DNA of 64,000 nucleotides from Gammaproteobacteria bacterium (GTDB taxonomy: Bacteria; Pseudomonadota; Gammaproteobacteria; Pseudomonadales; Azotimanducaceae), in NCBI GenBank assembly GCA_028821515.1, contig JAPPGA010000039.1, positions 62,001 to 126,000 on the forward strand, written 5' to 3'. Each line of letters opens with the position of its first letter. The first letter of the stretch is position 1. Below the pieces are notes generated by a model, which worked only from the letters and a program-made list of their open reading frames with translations, did no database searches and was not told where the DNA came from. Below, one piece after another: positions 26,919-39,187 of this stretch. Position numbers and translations under genes: made by a program.

Positions 26919-27923
26919 ATGAAGGTTGATGGCAGCATCGGGTGGAAGCTGGACAGGGCGGGCGCCGAGGCGCGGGAACTGGAAGAGAGGGGCTGCAGCG
27001 GCGTATTCACCGCGGAGACCGGACACGATCCGTTCCTGCCTCTCGCGGCAGCCGCGCAGGCTACGTCGCGGGTCGACATCGGGACGAGCATCGCCGTCGC
27101 CTTCGCGCGTTCGCCCATGACGCTCGCCCATGTCGGCCATGACCTGAACGCCGCCTCCGGGGGACGGTTCGTGCTCGGGCTCGGCTCGCAGATCCGGGCG
27201 CACATCACGAAACGTTTCAGCATGCCGTGGTCGCAGCCCGCGGCGCGAATGCGGGAGTTCATTCTCGCCCTGCGCGCGATCTGGGCGACCTGGCATGAAG
27301 GCGCACCGCTGCAGTTCACCGGCAGGTTCTACGCGCATACGCTCATGACGCCGTTCTTTACCCCGGACAACACCGAGTTCGGGCCACCGCGCGTGTTCCT
27401 CGCGGCGGTGGGCCCGCTGATGACCGAGGTCGCCGGCGAGGTGGCGGACGGGATCATCGTGCATCCCTTCACGACGGAGAAGTACATCCGCGAGACGACG
27501 GTTCCCGCCCTCGAGCGCGGACTCGCCAAGGCTGGAAAGCTGCGTTCGGACTTCGAAATCAGTTACCCATGCTTTGTCGTCACGGGACGCGACGAGCAGG
27601 AAATGGCCCGGGCGAGCGCGGCGGCCAGACAGCAGATCGCCTTCTACGGCTCCACCCCCGCGTACAGACCCGTGCTCGACAGCATCGGCGCCGGGGAACT
27701 GCAGGGCGAACTCAACGCGATGTCGAAACAGGGCCGGTGGACGGAGATGGGTGCCCTCATCACGGACGACATGGTCGATGCGTTCGGCATCGTCGGTCCG
27801 CCGGAAGAAATCGCCGGACGGCTCCTCGCCCGCTATGGCGACATTGTTGATCGCACCTCAGCCGCGTACGCGAACCTGCCGAACGACGATCAGGCGCGAA
27901 TCATCGCGGAACTCACAGCGTAG
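26919..27923 (+). CDS. Luciferase-like (LLM class) oxidoreductase, F420-dependent type
   Basis: A 334-residue luciferase-like protein resembling the TIGR03617-type F420-dependent subgroup: short N-terminus, GCSGVFTAETGHDPF, TSRVDIGTSIAVAFARSP, GGRFVLGLGSQIRAH and the C-terminal GPPEEIAGRLLARYG. It probably reduces or oxidises an unknown substrate with F420, a cofactor this genome appears to make (npdG and cofE at the right end). The ATG has an excellent ribosome site (AAGGAGGAGG). It follows the amidohydrolase gene by 45 bp and may share its transcript, so the two could act in one catabolic route; this is inference. Confidence 0.9.
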   Translation: MKVDGSIGWKLDRAGAEARELEERGCSGVFTAETGHDPFLPLAAAAQATSRVDIGTSIAVAFARSPMTLAHVGHDLNAASGGRFVLGLGSQIRAHITKRFSMPWSQPAARMREFILALRAIWATWHEGAPLQFTGRFYAHTLMTPFFTPDNTEFGPPRVFLAAVGPLMTEVAGEVADGIIVHPFTTEKYIRETTVPALERGLAKAGKLRSDFEISYPCFVVTGRDEQEMARASAAARQQIAFYGSTPAYRPVLDSIGAGELQGELNAMSKQGRWTEMGALITDDMVDAFGIVGPPEEIAGRLLARYGDIVDRTSAAYANLPNDDQARIIAELTA

Positions 27924-28080
27924 ACAGGGCTTCGGCGGGTGGCGAAAAACGGCGCGCCTGACGGCCATCCGCGTCAGTCCGACCGAGTTTGACCGGGTCC
28001 GATGCGCAAAAAAACACTTGACGTTTTCGAAAATGAAGGAACAATACGCGCCCCCTCCACTATTTCTTCATTTTTTATCG

Positions 28081-28770
28081 ATGTTGAAAAAGTTGGATCG
28101 CATTAGGACGGTAACTGCCGGAAAGCTAATAGAATTTCCGAGGGCAGGTGTTTTTGCCTCCGCGGCGACCATCCTGGGCATCCTGGCGCTGGCCGCTCCC
28201 GCGCACTCCCCGGGGCCCGAATACGGCTTGCAGCCGTTCGCCGTTCCAGCGCCAAGCCGGCCATCCATGACATGGGAGACGGAGCGCCTGATCTTCGCCG
28301 AGAAGATCCAACTCGCCTTCGGCGTCAGCGCACCCCGGGCAATCGAGTTCTCGGGCTGGATTCTCGAAGGCGCGCTCCAGCAGGACCTGCCGCCGGAACT
28401 CCTCGCAAGCCTGGTATTCGCGGAGAGCAGTTTCCGCAAGGCGGTGCAGTCGTCGATGGGCGCCATCGGTCCAGCCCAGATACGGAGCAACTACTGGCAG
28501 TCCTTCTGCGGCGGCAACCTGAACGACCCGGAACAGAACATCCACTGCGGCGCACAGATCCTGAGCCGCTTCCGCGACCAGTGCGGCGATGTCAGCGGGG
28601 TCCCTGGCTACAGCCACTTCTCGTCATCGGTGCGCGACCACTTCTGCGCCCTGAAGTCCTACAACGTCGGCCCGTCCAAACGAGGCAGCGCGCTCTGGCA
28701 CAACGCTGGCATGCGCTACCTCGACAAGATCGAGCGCGGCGTGTCGCAGCTCCAAAACGTTCAGCTATAA
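28081..28770 (+). CDS. Lytic transglycosylase (SLT-type), exported
   Basis: A 229-residue murein-cleaving enzyme. A positively charged N-terminus and hydrophobic stretch (AGVFASAATILGILALAAPA) form a signal peptide or anchor. The SLT domain shows catalytic Glu115 in FAESSFRKAV, then SSMGAIGPAQI and the later LKSYNVGPSKRG. It cuts the MurNAc-GlcNAc bond forming 1,6-anhydro products in the periplasm. Two starts are possible: ATG 28033, which adds 16 residues, and ATG 28081, which gives a conventional signal peptide; neither has a strong ribosome site. The 157-bp gap before it is locally AT-rich, with the palindrome TTTTCGAAAA (28024-28033) and a -35-like TTGACG at 28018 but no convincing -10. 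Confidence 0.85.
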   Translation: MLKKLDRIRTVTAGKLIEFPRAGVFASAATILGILALAAPAHSPGPEYGLQPFAVPAPSRPSMTWETERLIFAEKIQLAFGVSAPRAIEFSGWILEGALQQDLPPELLASLVFAESSFRKAVQSSMGAIGPAQIRSNYWQSFCGGNLNDPEQNIHCGAQILSRFRDQCGDVSGVPGYSHFSSSVRDHFCALKSYNVGPSKRGSALWHNAGMRYLDKIERGVSQLQNVQL

Positions 28771-28809
28771 CCCGCAGCGCACGGCCGCGAGGCCGGTGAC
28801 CGTCGCCCG

Positions 28810-30516
28810 GTGACGGCGTTTCGTGCCGTGCGAGTGTTCGTGCCCATCATCAGCGCGACGCTCGCGTTACTCGGCGCCGGTGACGCCTGGGGGAGCCCCG
28901 ACCTCTCGGACACCGCTTCCGTTTCCCACGGCGGTAACCCCGGCTGGCTCTCGGTGCTGCCCACCCTCGTCGCGTTCGTCCTGGCCGCCGCCCTGCGACA
29001 GGTCATACTGGCGCTGTTCGCCGGCGTATGGGTCGGCGCCTTCCTCATCGCCGGTCCTTCGGCGTCCGGTGTTTTCCAGGGAATGCTCGACGCGGCTTCC
29101 GAACACGCCGTGGGGGCGGTCGCCGATGCGGGGCACGCCGCCCTGGTCGTTTCGACTCTCATGCTTGGCGGCATGGTCGCTGTGGTCTCTCGCAACGGCG
29201 GCGTCCACGGCATCGTGCAAAGGGTCACCGCATGGGCGAACACAGTGCGGCGCGGCCAGTTGGCGACCTTCGCCATGGGCATCGCGCTCTTTTTTGACGA
29301 CTACGCCAACACTCTCGTCGTCGGCAAGACGATGCGGCCCGTCGCCGATGCGCTTCGGATATCGCGCGCGAAACTCGCCTGGCTCGTCGACTGCACCGCC
29401 GCCCCGGTCGCAACGCTTGCCCTGATCAGCACCTGGATCGGCCTGCAACTCGGCCTCATCGATGCCGCGATCCGCGACATTCCGGAGATCGACGCCAGCG
29501 CCTACGGCGTGTTCCTCCGCTCCCTCGCCTACAACTTCTACCCGGTGCTGACCCTGTGTTTTGTCGCAACCATTGCGGTCACCGGCCGGGACTTCGGCCC
29601 GATGCGCGCCGCCGAACTGGCCATCGCGCGTGGCGAAGCATCCGGACACGCGGTCGCACAAGACCCGGACACCGAACCCAAGCCGGAAAAACCGGCGCGC
29701 CCGCTCAACGCCTACGTGCCGTTCGCCGCGCTGCTCGCCGCTATGCTCGGCGGCCTGTACGTTACCGGCGCAGCGAAGGCCGGAAGCGGTGCAGGCCTGG
29801 CCGAGATCATCGGCGCGGCGGACGTATACACCGCGCTCGTCTGGGCGACGCTGACGGGCGTCGTCACGGCCGGAACCCTGAGCCTCGGTCAACGCATCCT
29901 GTCGCTGGGCGAGACGGTGGATGCCTGGTTCGCCGGCGCCAGGTCCATGCTCTACGCCGTCGTCGTGCTGGTCCTGGCATGGGCGCTATCCGGCGTCAAC
30001 TCGGAACTGAATACGGCCGAGTTCCTCGCGTCCCGCCTCGGCGATGCACTTGACGCCCGGCTCCTGCCCACCGTCGTATTCGCCCTGGCGGCGGTGACCG
30101 CTTTCGCGACCGGCACAAGCTGGGGCACCATGGGAATCCTGACGCCGCTGGTGGTTCCGCTGGTGTGGACAAGCACGTCGCTGCAGGGTCTCGCCGGTGC
30201 GGACCACCTGCTCTACGCCTCGGTTTCCGCCGTCCTCGCTGGCGCGGTCATGGGCGACCACGCCTCGCCGATTTCGGACACGACGATCCTGTCGTCCGCA
30301 GCGACCTCCTGCGATCACCTCGAGCACGTGCATACGCAACTGCCTTACGCGCTGACGGTCGGCGGCATCGCCATCGTCACGGGTCTGATACCCACCGGTT
30401 TCGGCCTGCCTTGGTGGATCTCTTTCATCGTCGGCGCCGCCTGCGTGGGAGCCGTCGTGCGGTGGCTCGGCAGGCACCGGACCGACGCCGAACCGCCAAT
30501 GACGCGCTCCGACTGA
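28810..30516 (+). CDS. NhaC-family Na+/H+ antiporter or related ion/substrate exchanger
   Basis: A 568-residue inner-membrane protein with about a dozen hydrophobic segments. The family signature [18 protein letters not shown] and the later [20 protein letters not shown] are those of the NhaC superfamily, whose members exchange sodium for protons or carry malate/lactate or basic amino acids. A hydrophilic loop rich in Glu, Pro and Lys (about 275-300) splits the protein. The start is GTG 28810, in a gap of 39 bp after the transglycosylase gene. The stop overlaps the region of the next operon's promoter. The exact ion or solute is not determined. Confidence 0.88.
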   Translation: MTAFRAVRVFVPIISATLALLGAGDAWGSPDLSDTASVSHGGNPGWLSVLPTLVAFVLAAALRQVILALFAGVWVGAFLIAGPSASGVFQGMLDAASEHAVGAVADAGHAALVVSTLMLGGMVAVVSRNGGVHGIVQRVTAWANTVRRGQLATFAMGIALFFDDYANTLVVGKTMRPVADALRISRAKLAWLVDCTAAPVATLALISTWIGLQLGLIDAAIRDIPEIDASAYGVFLRSLAYNFYPVLTLCFVATIAVTGRDFGPMRAAELAIARGEASGHAVAQDPDTEPKPEKPARPLNAYVPFAALLAAMLGGLYVTGAAKAGSGAGLAEIIGAADVYTALVWATLTGVVTAGTLSLGQRILSLGETVDAWFAGARSMLYAVVVLVLAWALSGVNSELNTAEFLASRLGDALDARLLPTVVFALAAVTAFATGTSWGTMGILTPLVVPLVWTSTSLQGLAGADHLLYASVSAVLAGAVMGDHASPISDTTILSSAATSCDHLEHVHTQLPYALTVGGIAIVTGLIPTGFGLPWWISFIVGAACVGAVVRWLGRHRTDAEPPMTRSD

Positions 30517-30519
30517 CCG

Positions 30520-30525
30520 TATAAT
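30520..30525 (+). promoter_or_regulatory. -10 box of the propionyl-CoA operon
   Basis: A perfect TATAAT lies 4 bp after the antiporter stop. The -35 is poor (ATGACG at 15 bp is the best match). Transcription would begin near 30532, leaving a leader of about 22 nt that contains GGAG (30544-30547) and leads directly to the ATC codon at 30554. Confidence 0.5.
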
Positions 30526-30553
30526 CGAATCCGGCAGGTTAGCGGAGCGTCCC

Positions 30554-32682
<2,129 letters not shown>

Positions 32683-32686
<4 letters not shown>

Positions 32687-33093
32687 TCGGAAGACTCAAC
32701 CACGTCGCCATCGCGGTGCCGGACCTGGAAGGGGCGGCGGCGTTGTACCGGGACACCCTCGGCGCCGTCGTCTCGGCGCCGGTGCCCATGCCGGATCACG
32801 GCGTCACCACCGTCTTCGTTGAACTTCCGAACAGCAAGATCGAGCTGATCCATCCCCTGGGCGAAGGGTCCCCGGTCACCGCGTTCCTGGAACGCAATCC
32901 CAGGGGCGGCATGCACCACGTGTGCTACGAAGTCCCGGACATTCGCGCCGCCATCGACGCCATGCGGTTTCGGGGCATGACGGTCATCGGCGACGGCGAA
33001 CCGAGCATCGGCGCCCACGGCCTGCCGGTGGTATTCCTCCACCCGCGGGACTTTTGCGGCACCCTGATCGAACTCGAGGAGGTGAGTGCATGA
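32683..33093 (+). CDS. mce: Methylmalonyl-CoA epimerase
   Basis: A 136-residue glyoxalase/VOC-fold enzyme that converts (S)- to (R)-methylmalonyl-CoA. It begins [12 protein letters not shown] with metal ligand His7, has MHHVCYEV in the second half and ends in a TLIELEEV strand with the glutamate ligand. Size is normal. The ATG overlaps the mutase stop (ATGA), and its own stop overlaps the carboxylase ATG the same way, so expression is tightly coupled. It links the carboxylase product to the mutase. Confidence 0.95.
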
Positions 33094-34787
33094 GCAAGTC
33101 ATTCGAAACGCTGGTGCCCATCCTCGAAGCACCGCTCGACGGCGCGGCCGAAGAACACGGGACCGGGTACGACCAATCGCTTCGGGACGCCCGTGACCTG
33201 CAGCGGAAACCCTTGCGGGCCGGCGGCTATCGCAACATCTCGCGCCAGCATGCCAAAGGCCGCATGACCGTGTGGGAGCGAATCCGCGTACTCGCGGACC
33301 ACGAACCCATGGTGCTCTTCCAGAACTGGGGCCCATACCTTGACGGCGCCTCCCTTGTCACCACCCTGATCAAGGCGGGTGGCCGGGACGTGGCAGTCTA
33401 CGGGCACGACTTCACCAGCCGGGCGGGGTCGATGGACGCCACCAACGGCAGGAAGCTGGCCTCCCTCTACCAGTTGGCTGCGAAACAGGGCATCCCGGTC
33501 GTGGGACTGAACGACAGCGCCGGTGCTTTCGTTCCGGCCGGCGTCGGCGGACTCGACGGCTACGCGGAGGCGTTCACCGCGCTGCGCAGGATCAGCGGCA
33601 TCGTGCCGAGCATCATGTGCATGTTCGGCTTCAACGCCGGCGGCGGCTCCTACCTGCCGCGACAGGGCAGCTTCGTCATCCAGCCAAACGACACGTTCTT
33701 CGGGTTGACCGGGGTCGGCGTCGTGAAGGAAGTGCTGGGCGAGGACGTGACGCCGGACGAACTCGGTGGCCCCGGCGTGCACGGCGCCTCCGGCGTCGCC
33801 GATTTCACCGTGGAAGACGAAACCGCGGCGCTGGAACTGGTGCTGCGGCTCCTCACCTGGCTGCCGGACAACAACCATTCGAGCGCGCCCTTTGTCGCCA
33901 CCAGTGATCCGGTGGATCGGGACACGGACCTCGACGCGCTGTTCCGCACGGTCTTCAACTCGCCCACCGGCTTCAACACGCCGTTCGACATCCGGCTCGT
34001 CATCCAGGAAGTGTGCGACCAGGGCGACTTTTTCGAAGTTCAGCCGGGCCGGGCGCGCAGCATGGTCACGGCGTTCGGCCGCCTCGGCGGGCACGTCGCG
34101 GGATTCGTCGCCAACAACAGCGCCTTCTCCACCGGTTTCATCGATGTCGACGCAGCCTACAAGACCGCGCGTTTCGTCCGTTTCTGCAACCTCTACAACA
34201 TCCCGGTCGTGTTCATGGAGGACACGACCGGCTTCCTGCCCGGCACCGACCAGGAACGCCGCGGCGTGGTGCAGGCGGGACGCGCGATGCTCGACGCCAT
34301 CGTCGATCTCAGAACGCCGCGCATCCTGTTGCTGGTGCGCAACGCCTTCGGCGGCGCGTACGCATCGTTCAACAACTACGCCACCGGCGCCGACTTCGTG
34401 TTCGCGCTGCCGACGACGCGCGTGGCCGTCATGGGCCCGGCCGGCCGGGAGTTCGTCTACAAGGATGAACTGAGAGCCCTAACCCGCGAACGCCGGGCCC
34501 GGTTCGCCGCCGCCGTTGACGAACACATCGCCGCGGGCAGGACACCCCCGGAAGCGCACCGTACCGCGGAACAGGAGGCGTCACGCTGGTTCGCCGCCGA
34601 GGACGCGAAGCTCATCGAGCGATACGAGAGCGACCTCATGAATCCCCGGGAAGCGCTGGCACTCGGCTCGATTTCACAACTCGTGATGCCCGCGGACCTG
34701 CGCCGGCTGCTGACGGACTCAATGGATTTCCTGGTGCAGCACTACAAGCCCGGTCCCATGAAGGGCCCGCAGAGAGAGTTTCACTGA
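33090..34787 (+). CDS. Acyl-CoA carboxylase carboxyltransferase (beta) subunit, propionyl-CoA type by context
   Basis: A 565-residue carboxyltransferase that moves CO2 from carboxybiotin to an acyl-CoA. Both crotonase-like halves are present: [12 protein letters not shown], the oxyanion segment [11 protein letters not shown], then [11 protein letters not shown] and the second-half loop [17 protein letters not shown] with [12 protein letters not shown]. Family members use acetyl-, propionyl-, methylcrotonyl- or geranyl-CoA; the adjacent mutase and epimerase make propionyl-CoA the best choice. ATG 33090 has GAGGAGG upstream and overlaps the epimerase stop. It pairs with the biotin-bearing subunit encoded next. 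Confidence 0.92.
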   Translation: MSKSFETLVPILEAPLDGAAEEHGTGYDQSLRDARDLQRKPLRAGGYRNISRQHAKGRMTVWERIRVLADHEPMVLFQNWGPYLDGASLVTTLIKAGGRDVAVYGHDFTSRAGSMDATNGRKLASLYQLAAKQGIPVVGLNDSAGAFVPAGVGGLDGYAEAFTALRRISGIVPSIMCMFGFNAGGGSYLPRQGSFVIQPNDTFFGLTGVGVVKEVLGEDVTPDELGGPGVHGASGVADFTVEDETAALELVLRLLTWLPDNNHSSAPFVATSDPVDRDTDLDALFRTVFNSPTGFNTPFDIRLVIQEVCDQGDFFEVQPGRARSMVTAFGRLGGHVAGFVANNSAFSTGFIDVDAAYKTARFVRFCNLYNIPVVFMEDTTGFLPGTDQERRGVVQAGRAMLDAIVDLRTPRILLLVRNAFGGAYASFNNYATGADFVFALPTTRVAVMGPAGREFVYKDELRALTRERRARFAAAVDEHIAAGRTPPEAHRTAEQEASRWFAAEDAKLIERYESDLMNPREALALGSISQLVMPADLRRLLTDSMDFLVQHYKPGPMKGPQREFH

Positions 34788-37654
34788 TGCGCGCCGGCGG
34801 CTCCCCCACGCGCGGTGCCCGGGAATCCACCTGGACGACCAGCTTCGACTGCACGGACCTGAAGCCCCTGATCATCTGCCGCGGCCCGGTCCGAAAGGAG
34901 GCGATGGACGTCTTCGAAGCGATGGGGATCACCGGCTACGGCATCCTGCTTTCCGACCGGGACGCCACGGCCCACCCCAACGCCCGGGCGCCGGAAACGA
35001 GGACCATGAGGGACAGGAAAGCCGTGCATCGGGTCGCTGACTACACGGGCACGGAAAGCGCCGAACGGGAGGCGCGTATCGCCGAAATCATCGGCATCGC
35101 CGGCGAACACGGATACAACGCGGTATTCGCCGGCTACGGATTCATGGCAGAGGACGAAGCGCTCGTCGAAGCGCTCGAAGCGGCGGGCCTCAACTTCATC
35201 GGACCCGGCTCCACCACCGTGCGGGCCGCGGGCCGCAAGGATGCCGCCAAGCGAACGGCGCTCACGCAATCGATCAGCGTCACGCCGGGCGTCGACAACG
35301 TTACTTCCCTCGCGCTGCTGGCAAAGCGTGGCGAACGCTCTGGCCTTCAGCGGCTGGCGGAAGAGAACGGGCTGACGCCACCCGAGGACGAATCCGACGA
35401 GGAAACGGCTGCCGATGCCTTGTTGACGGAAGCCGCCCGGCGCGGCATCGAACTCGTCTCCGACGATGAGGTGCTCGATGCAATCCGTCGGCAGGCCCGC
35501 GCCCTGCTCTCGCGCTTCCCCGACCGGCGCCTGCGCCTGAAGGCGGCAGGCGGGGGCGGGGGCAAGGGACAGCGCGTGCTGCGCGCGCCGGCCCAATACG
35601 ACGCCGACAGCCTGGATGAACGCCTCGACGCGGTGGCGGAAGACGCGGTGGCGGCGGCGCGGGAAATCTGGGTAGAGGTCGCCGGCCCCGACCGGAACGT
35701 CCTCATCGAACTCAACGTCGACCGGAACCGGCACCTGGAGGTGCAGGTGCTCGGCAACGGCGACTGGTGCGTGGCACTGGGCCTGCGCGACTGCTCCGCG
35801 CAGATGCACGAACAGAAACTCGTCGAAGCATCCGTCACCGCCGAGTCCCTGAAACGCGAGATCAGGCAGACAGACGATCGCGAGACTGCGCGCGGCCTGG
35901 AAGCGGAGTTGAGGGTTCTCACCGAGATGGAAGACGAGGCGGAACGCTTCGGCCGCGCGGTAGGCCTCGACTCGGTGTCCACTTTCGAATGCATCGTGGA
36001 CGGCGAAGATCACTACTTCATGGAAATGAACACGCGCATCCAGGTGGAGCACCGCGTCACCGAGCTTTGCTACGCCCTGGAGTTCGCCGACCCTGACGAT
36101 GCTGACAGCGTGTTGCGCGTCGAGTCGCTGATCGAGGCCATGGCGCTGGTCGCGCGGCATGGCATGAGGCTTCCCAAGCCCCGGCGCGTCCCGCGACACG
36201 GGGACGCCCTCGAAGTACGCCTCAACGCGACCGATCCCGCGCTACGCCCCTCGGCGGGCGGCCTGATCGAATTGTGGTCGCCGACCGTCGCCGGCGAAAT
36301 CCGCGACGACCAGGGCATAGGCACTCCCAACCCCGATACGGGCCTGTTCGCGCCCTACTATCTCGCGGGCGCCTACGATAGCAACATCGCGCTGATACTG
36401 ACGACCGGCGATACGCGCGAAGAGACCTTCCGCAACATGCTCGAGGCGTTGCGGCGCATGCGCATCAAGGGCGCGAATCTCGAGACCAACCTTGACTTCC
36501 ACTACGGACTGCTGAACTGGCTCGTCGCGCAACATCCCCGCGCGAAGATCGAGACGCGTTTCGTGCAGGCGTACCTGGCCGCCGTCGGCCGCCTGTTCGA
36601 TGCCGCCCAGGGTGTCGATCTCGACCTGGCCTTCGATGTGGTGAAGGCGGGCGCGAGGGAACGGGTTATCGGCAAAGACGCTGACCGATCCGACGAAGAG
36701 CTCGAGGCGCTGGGCGCGGGCTACGACCGCGTGATGGACCTGAAGTCAACGCTGATCCTGCGGCCCCTGCAGCGCCTCTTCGCCAATCCCCACCTGCTTG
36801 CGGGCTGGGTCGCCGCCAGCGCCGGGCACTTCGAGAGCGACGAGGCCGGGGGATCCGGCGGTGCGCCGCGGTGGCGTGCCAGTCCCGCGGATGCACTGGA
36901 CGCGCTCTACGCCTACCTCGCCATGGATGGGGAGGAAGGTCCAGCGGCCGAGGCGATCTGGGACCATGACCGCGAACTGCTGGATGCGGCCCGGGCGCAC
37001 TATGCGCGGCTGCGGGCGGGGCTCGGCGCAACGGACTTCGCAGATCTCGCGAGGCTGTTGCGCGAGCCGCACAGTCCCGCCGGCGCGCCGGGGGCCATTG
37101 CCGAAGTTTGGGACACGGTGCGCGCGGAGCACATCGGCTTCAACCATGGGTTGCAACTGCTCGCGTTGCCGCAACTCATCGCCCGGGAGAGCGGCTTCGG
37201 CCAGCTCAGGGTAGCCCCCGATCTCACGGTTATCCTGCCGGAAGAACTCCACTCCCCGGACCTTCTGGCCGAAGCGCGCCGGACGCTCGCCCCTCCGCCG
37301 AGGGCGCCGGACGACGAAATCGTGGCGGAAATCGGCGGCATGTTCCATTCCCGGGAAGCGCCGGGCATGGCACCGTACCTGGAGCCGGGCACACACTTCG
37401 AGGCCGGCGACACGCTCTACATCATCGAAGTGATGAAGATGTTCACCAAGGTGCGGGCAACGTTTGCCGGCACCGTGGACGAGTGTGCGATGACGGACCG
37501 GGACGGCGTTGTCGTACGCCCGGGGGATCTCCTGTTCAGGGTGACCCCCGACGAACGGGCAGACTCGATAGACCCCGACGCTGTCCGGAGTGAAGTCGTG
37601 GAGAACAGCCAGCGGCTCGCGAGGATGTGCGCCGACAGTTTCGCCGGACCGTAG
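34787..37654 (+). CDS. Biotin carboxylase fused to biotin carrier domain (acyl-CoA carboxylase alpha), extended
   Basis: A 955-residue subunit that carboxylates its own biotin with ATP and bicarbonate. The N-terminal biotin-carboxylase domain includes GYGFMAED, the glycine loop AGGGGGKGQR (about 253-262), MEMNTRIQVEHRVTE and its catalytic arginine. The C-terminus is a biotinyl domain with EVMKM and target Lys884. It is longer than the usual 650-670 residues: about 88 residues separate PGVDN (near 167) from the glycine loop, against about 30 in AccC, and a long helical region (about 600-860) precedes the carrier domain. The ATG overlaps the beta-subunit stop by one base. Propionyl-CoA use is inferred from the operon. 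Confidence 0.92.
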   Translation: MRAGGSPTRGARESTWTTSFDCTDLKPLIICRGPVRKEAMDVFEAMGITGYGILLSDRDATAHPNARAPETRTMRDRKAVHRVADYTGTESAEREARIAEIIGIAGEHGYNAVFAGYGFMAEDEALVEALEAAGLNFIGPGSTTVRAAGRKDAAKRTALTQSISVTPGVDNVTSLALLAKRGERSGLQRLAEENGLTPPEDESDEETAADALLTEAARRGIELVSDDEVLDAIRRQARALLSRFPDRRLRLKAAGGGGGKGQRVLRAPAQYDADSLDERLDAVAEDAVAAAREIWVEVAGPDRNVLIELNVDRNRHLEVQVLGNGDWCVALGLRDCSAQMHEQKLVEASVTAESLKREIRQTDDRETARGLEAELRVLTEMEDEAERFGRAVGLDSVSTFECIVDGEDHYFMEMNTRIQVEHRVTELCYALEFADPDDADSVLRVESLIEAMALVARHGMRLPKPRRVPRHGDALEVRLNATDPALRPSAGGLIELWSPTVAGEIRDDQGIGTPNPDTGLFAPYYLAGAYDSNIALILTTGDTREETFRNMLEALRRMRIKGANLETNLDFHYGLLNWLVAQHPRAKIETRFVQAYLAAVGRLFDAAQGVDLDLAFDVVKAGARERVIGKDADRSDEELEALGAGYDRVMDLKSTLILRPLQRLFANPHLLAGWVAASAGHFESDEAGGSGGAPRWRASPADALDALYAYLAMDGEEGPAAEAIWDHDRELLDAARAHYARLRAGLGATDFADLARLLREPHSPAGAPGAIAEVWDTVRAEHIGFNHGLQLLALPQLIARESGFGQLRVAPDLTVILPEELHSPDLLAEARRTLAPPPRAPDDEIVAEIGGMFHSREAPGMAPYLEPGTHFEAGDTLYIIEVMKMFTKVRATFAGTVDECAMTDRDGVVVRPGDLLFRVTPDERADSIDPDAVRSEVVENSQRLARMCADSFAGP

Positions 37655-37675
37655 GCGCTCCTAGGTGCCTTCGGG

Positions 37676-38650
37676 CTACTCGATAAACACTTCCGCCAGG
37701 GCGATCCCGCTCTCGCCCGCCACGGCGTACAAGAGGAACACACGATTCCCCTCGACGTAGATCGCGGGATCCCGAAGCTGGTTGACCCGGCCACGAACAG
37801 GACCCCGCACCGAAGGTTCCACCGGCGCCCCTGCCCCCTCCCATTCGCGCTTGGGCCTTAGCACCTCGCGCGCCTCCGTCTCCTTCCAGGCGGTCCAGTC
37901 TCGCGCCAGGTCGACGACGCTGAGCAGGATTCGTTCAGGGGCATGGCCCACCTGCGTCCAGAACACGAACAGTGACTCCCCGCGCTTCAGCAACGCCGCG
38001 TGGCGCATGTCGGCATTGAACAGCAGCGGACCCTCCTCGAACCCGGTGAATCCGTCGCGGGAGCGGTAGAACCTCCCCGGCATCGCCATCGCATACGTCA
38101 TGCCGCGATGGCGGAAGACGCGCATGTAGGACCTGCCGAGCACCTCCGGCCGCGCTTCGAAGTGAATCCCGTCGCGGGACGTCGCGACGCGGCTGACCTG
38201 GTAGCCGGGCGCTTCGAGGCCGTGGAAATACATGACGATCGACTGCGCCGCGTTGTCGACATGGACGTCGGGCGACGCGATGTGCGGCGTCGTCGCCTCG
38301 CGCAGGGCATCCACCCCCGGGGCCGCCCGCGCCACCAGTCCATCCCGCATTGCCGCCGGCACCTCCGGCGGCGCCGTGAGAAAGTGCGATTCTTCGAGTT
38401 GCAGGCTGCCGGGTACGTAGACCCTCCACGGACCCGCGAGCGCATCCGAATGCGCGAGGCGGATGTAGCTTCCCTTGTGGTCGGCGAAATACAGGTAGTA
38501 CCGGCCCAGGGGCGTTTCCAGCCAATCCGGCACGCGGATCAGCGATGGACCCTGGATGTTCGTGCCGATGCTGGCGTGCGTCGAGGCATCGATGACCGGT
38601 GCGTCGAGCAGCCTTTCGGCGCGCAGACCGTCACCGAATCCAGGGCTCAT
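37676..38650 (-). CDS. Five-bladed beta-propeller glycosidase-like protein (GH43/GH32 superfamily)
   Basis: A 324-residue protein without an evident signal peptide. Repeated motifs such as GPSLIRVPDWL, GRYYLYFADHKGSYIRLAHSD, SPDVHVDN, TYAMAMPGRFYRSRDG and LRDPAIYVEGNRVFLLYAV are those of five-bladed propeller glycoside hydrolases, where one acidic residue per blade forms the active site. Candidate acids are the Asp in SPDVHVD and the Asp in LRDPAIY. The subfamily and substrate cannot be fixed from sequence alone. It lies 30 bp downstream of the cytidylyltransferase gene on the same strand and converges with the carboxylase gene, with only 21 bp between them. Confidence 0.7.
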   Translation of the reverse strand: MSPGFGDGLRAERLLDAPVIDASTHASIGTNIQGPSLIRVPDWLETPLGRYYLYFADHKGSYIRLAHSDALAGPWRVYVPGSLQLEESHFLTAPPEVPAAMRDGLVARAAPGVDALREATTPHIASPDVHVDNAAQSIVMYFHGLEAPGYQVSRVATSRDGIHFEARPEVLGRSYMRVFRHRGMTYAMAMPGRFYRSRDGFTGFEEGPLLFNADMRHAALLKRGESLFVFWTQVGHAPERILLSVVDLARDWTAWKETEAREVLRPKREWEGAGAPVEPSVRGPVRGRVNQLRDPAIYVEGNRVFLLYAVAGESGIALAEVFIE

Positions 38651-38680
38651 GACGTCCGCCCACCCGGCTCTGCCAAGGCG

Positions 38681-39103
38681 CTACTCCGAGGTTTCCTGGT
38701 CCATCGAGCGAGACGAGACGCGCTTGCGCAGCTCCGTGCTCGAGAACGTGTGGGGGCGCTGGTTGAAGTAGCAGCGGCTCAGCGTTTTTTCGCGTCCCGT
38801 GAAATCCCTGTCCCGGTACTCCTCGCCCAGTATCCTCACGTCCCAGTCGACGTGTTCGAGGATGTCGAGCAGCTGCGCCTCGGTGCTGTAGACGATGATC
38901 TCGTCGACATAGCGGCACGCCGAGACCTGTATGTGGCGTTCGACGATACTCTGCACCGGGCGATTCTTCTGCGGCCGGTCGATGGAGGGATCGCTCTGCA
39001 GGCCGACGATGAGGTAGTCGCAGACGGTCTTCGCCTCCCGCATCATCATCACGTGGCCGGCGTGAAAGAGGTCGAAGGCGCCGAAGGTGATTCCCTTTCT
39101 CAT
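38681..39103 (-). CDS. Cytidylyltransferase-like nucleotidyltransferase (TagD/RfaE-C type)
   Basis: A 140-residue class of nucleotidyltransferase that activates a phosphorylated alcohol or sugar as a CDP or ADP derivative. The core motif GAFDLFHAGHVMM carries the HxGH signature, and the C-terminal FSSTELRKRV resembles the ISTT-type R-x-x-K motif. The size is that of glycerol-3-phosphate cytidylyltransferase. Start ATG 39103 is preferred; a GTG at 39115 would add four residues. It is probably co-transcribed with the propeller protein. The acceptor (glycerol phosphate or another polyol/heptose phosphate) is unknown. Confidence 0.85.
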   Translation of the reverse strand: MRKGITFGAFDLFHAGHVMMMREAKTVCDYLIVGLQSDPSIDRPQKNRPVQSIVERHIQVSACRYVDEIIVYSTEAQLLDILEHVDWDVRILGEEYRDRDFTGREKTLSRCYFNQRPHTFSSTELRKRVSSRSMDQETSE

Positions 39104-39187
39104 CGCCCGTAGCACCCCTGACGTGTTGGATTCTTACCCGGCATTCCGGCAAAATCCCGCGGTCCTCGAGACCAATACGTCCAGACC

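Noticed and set aside
27574-28032. Longer N-terminus for the lytic transglycosylase
   Set aside because: It would overlap the LLM gene in another frame and places the signal peptide in the middle of the protein.
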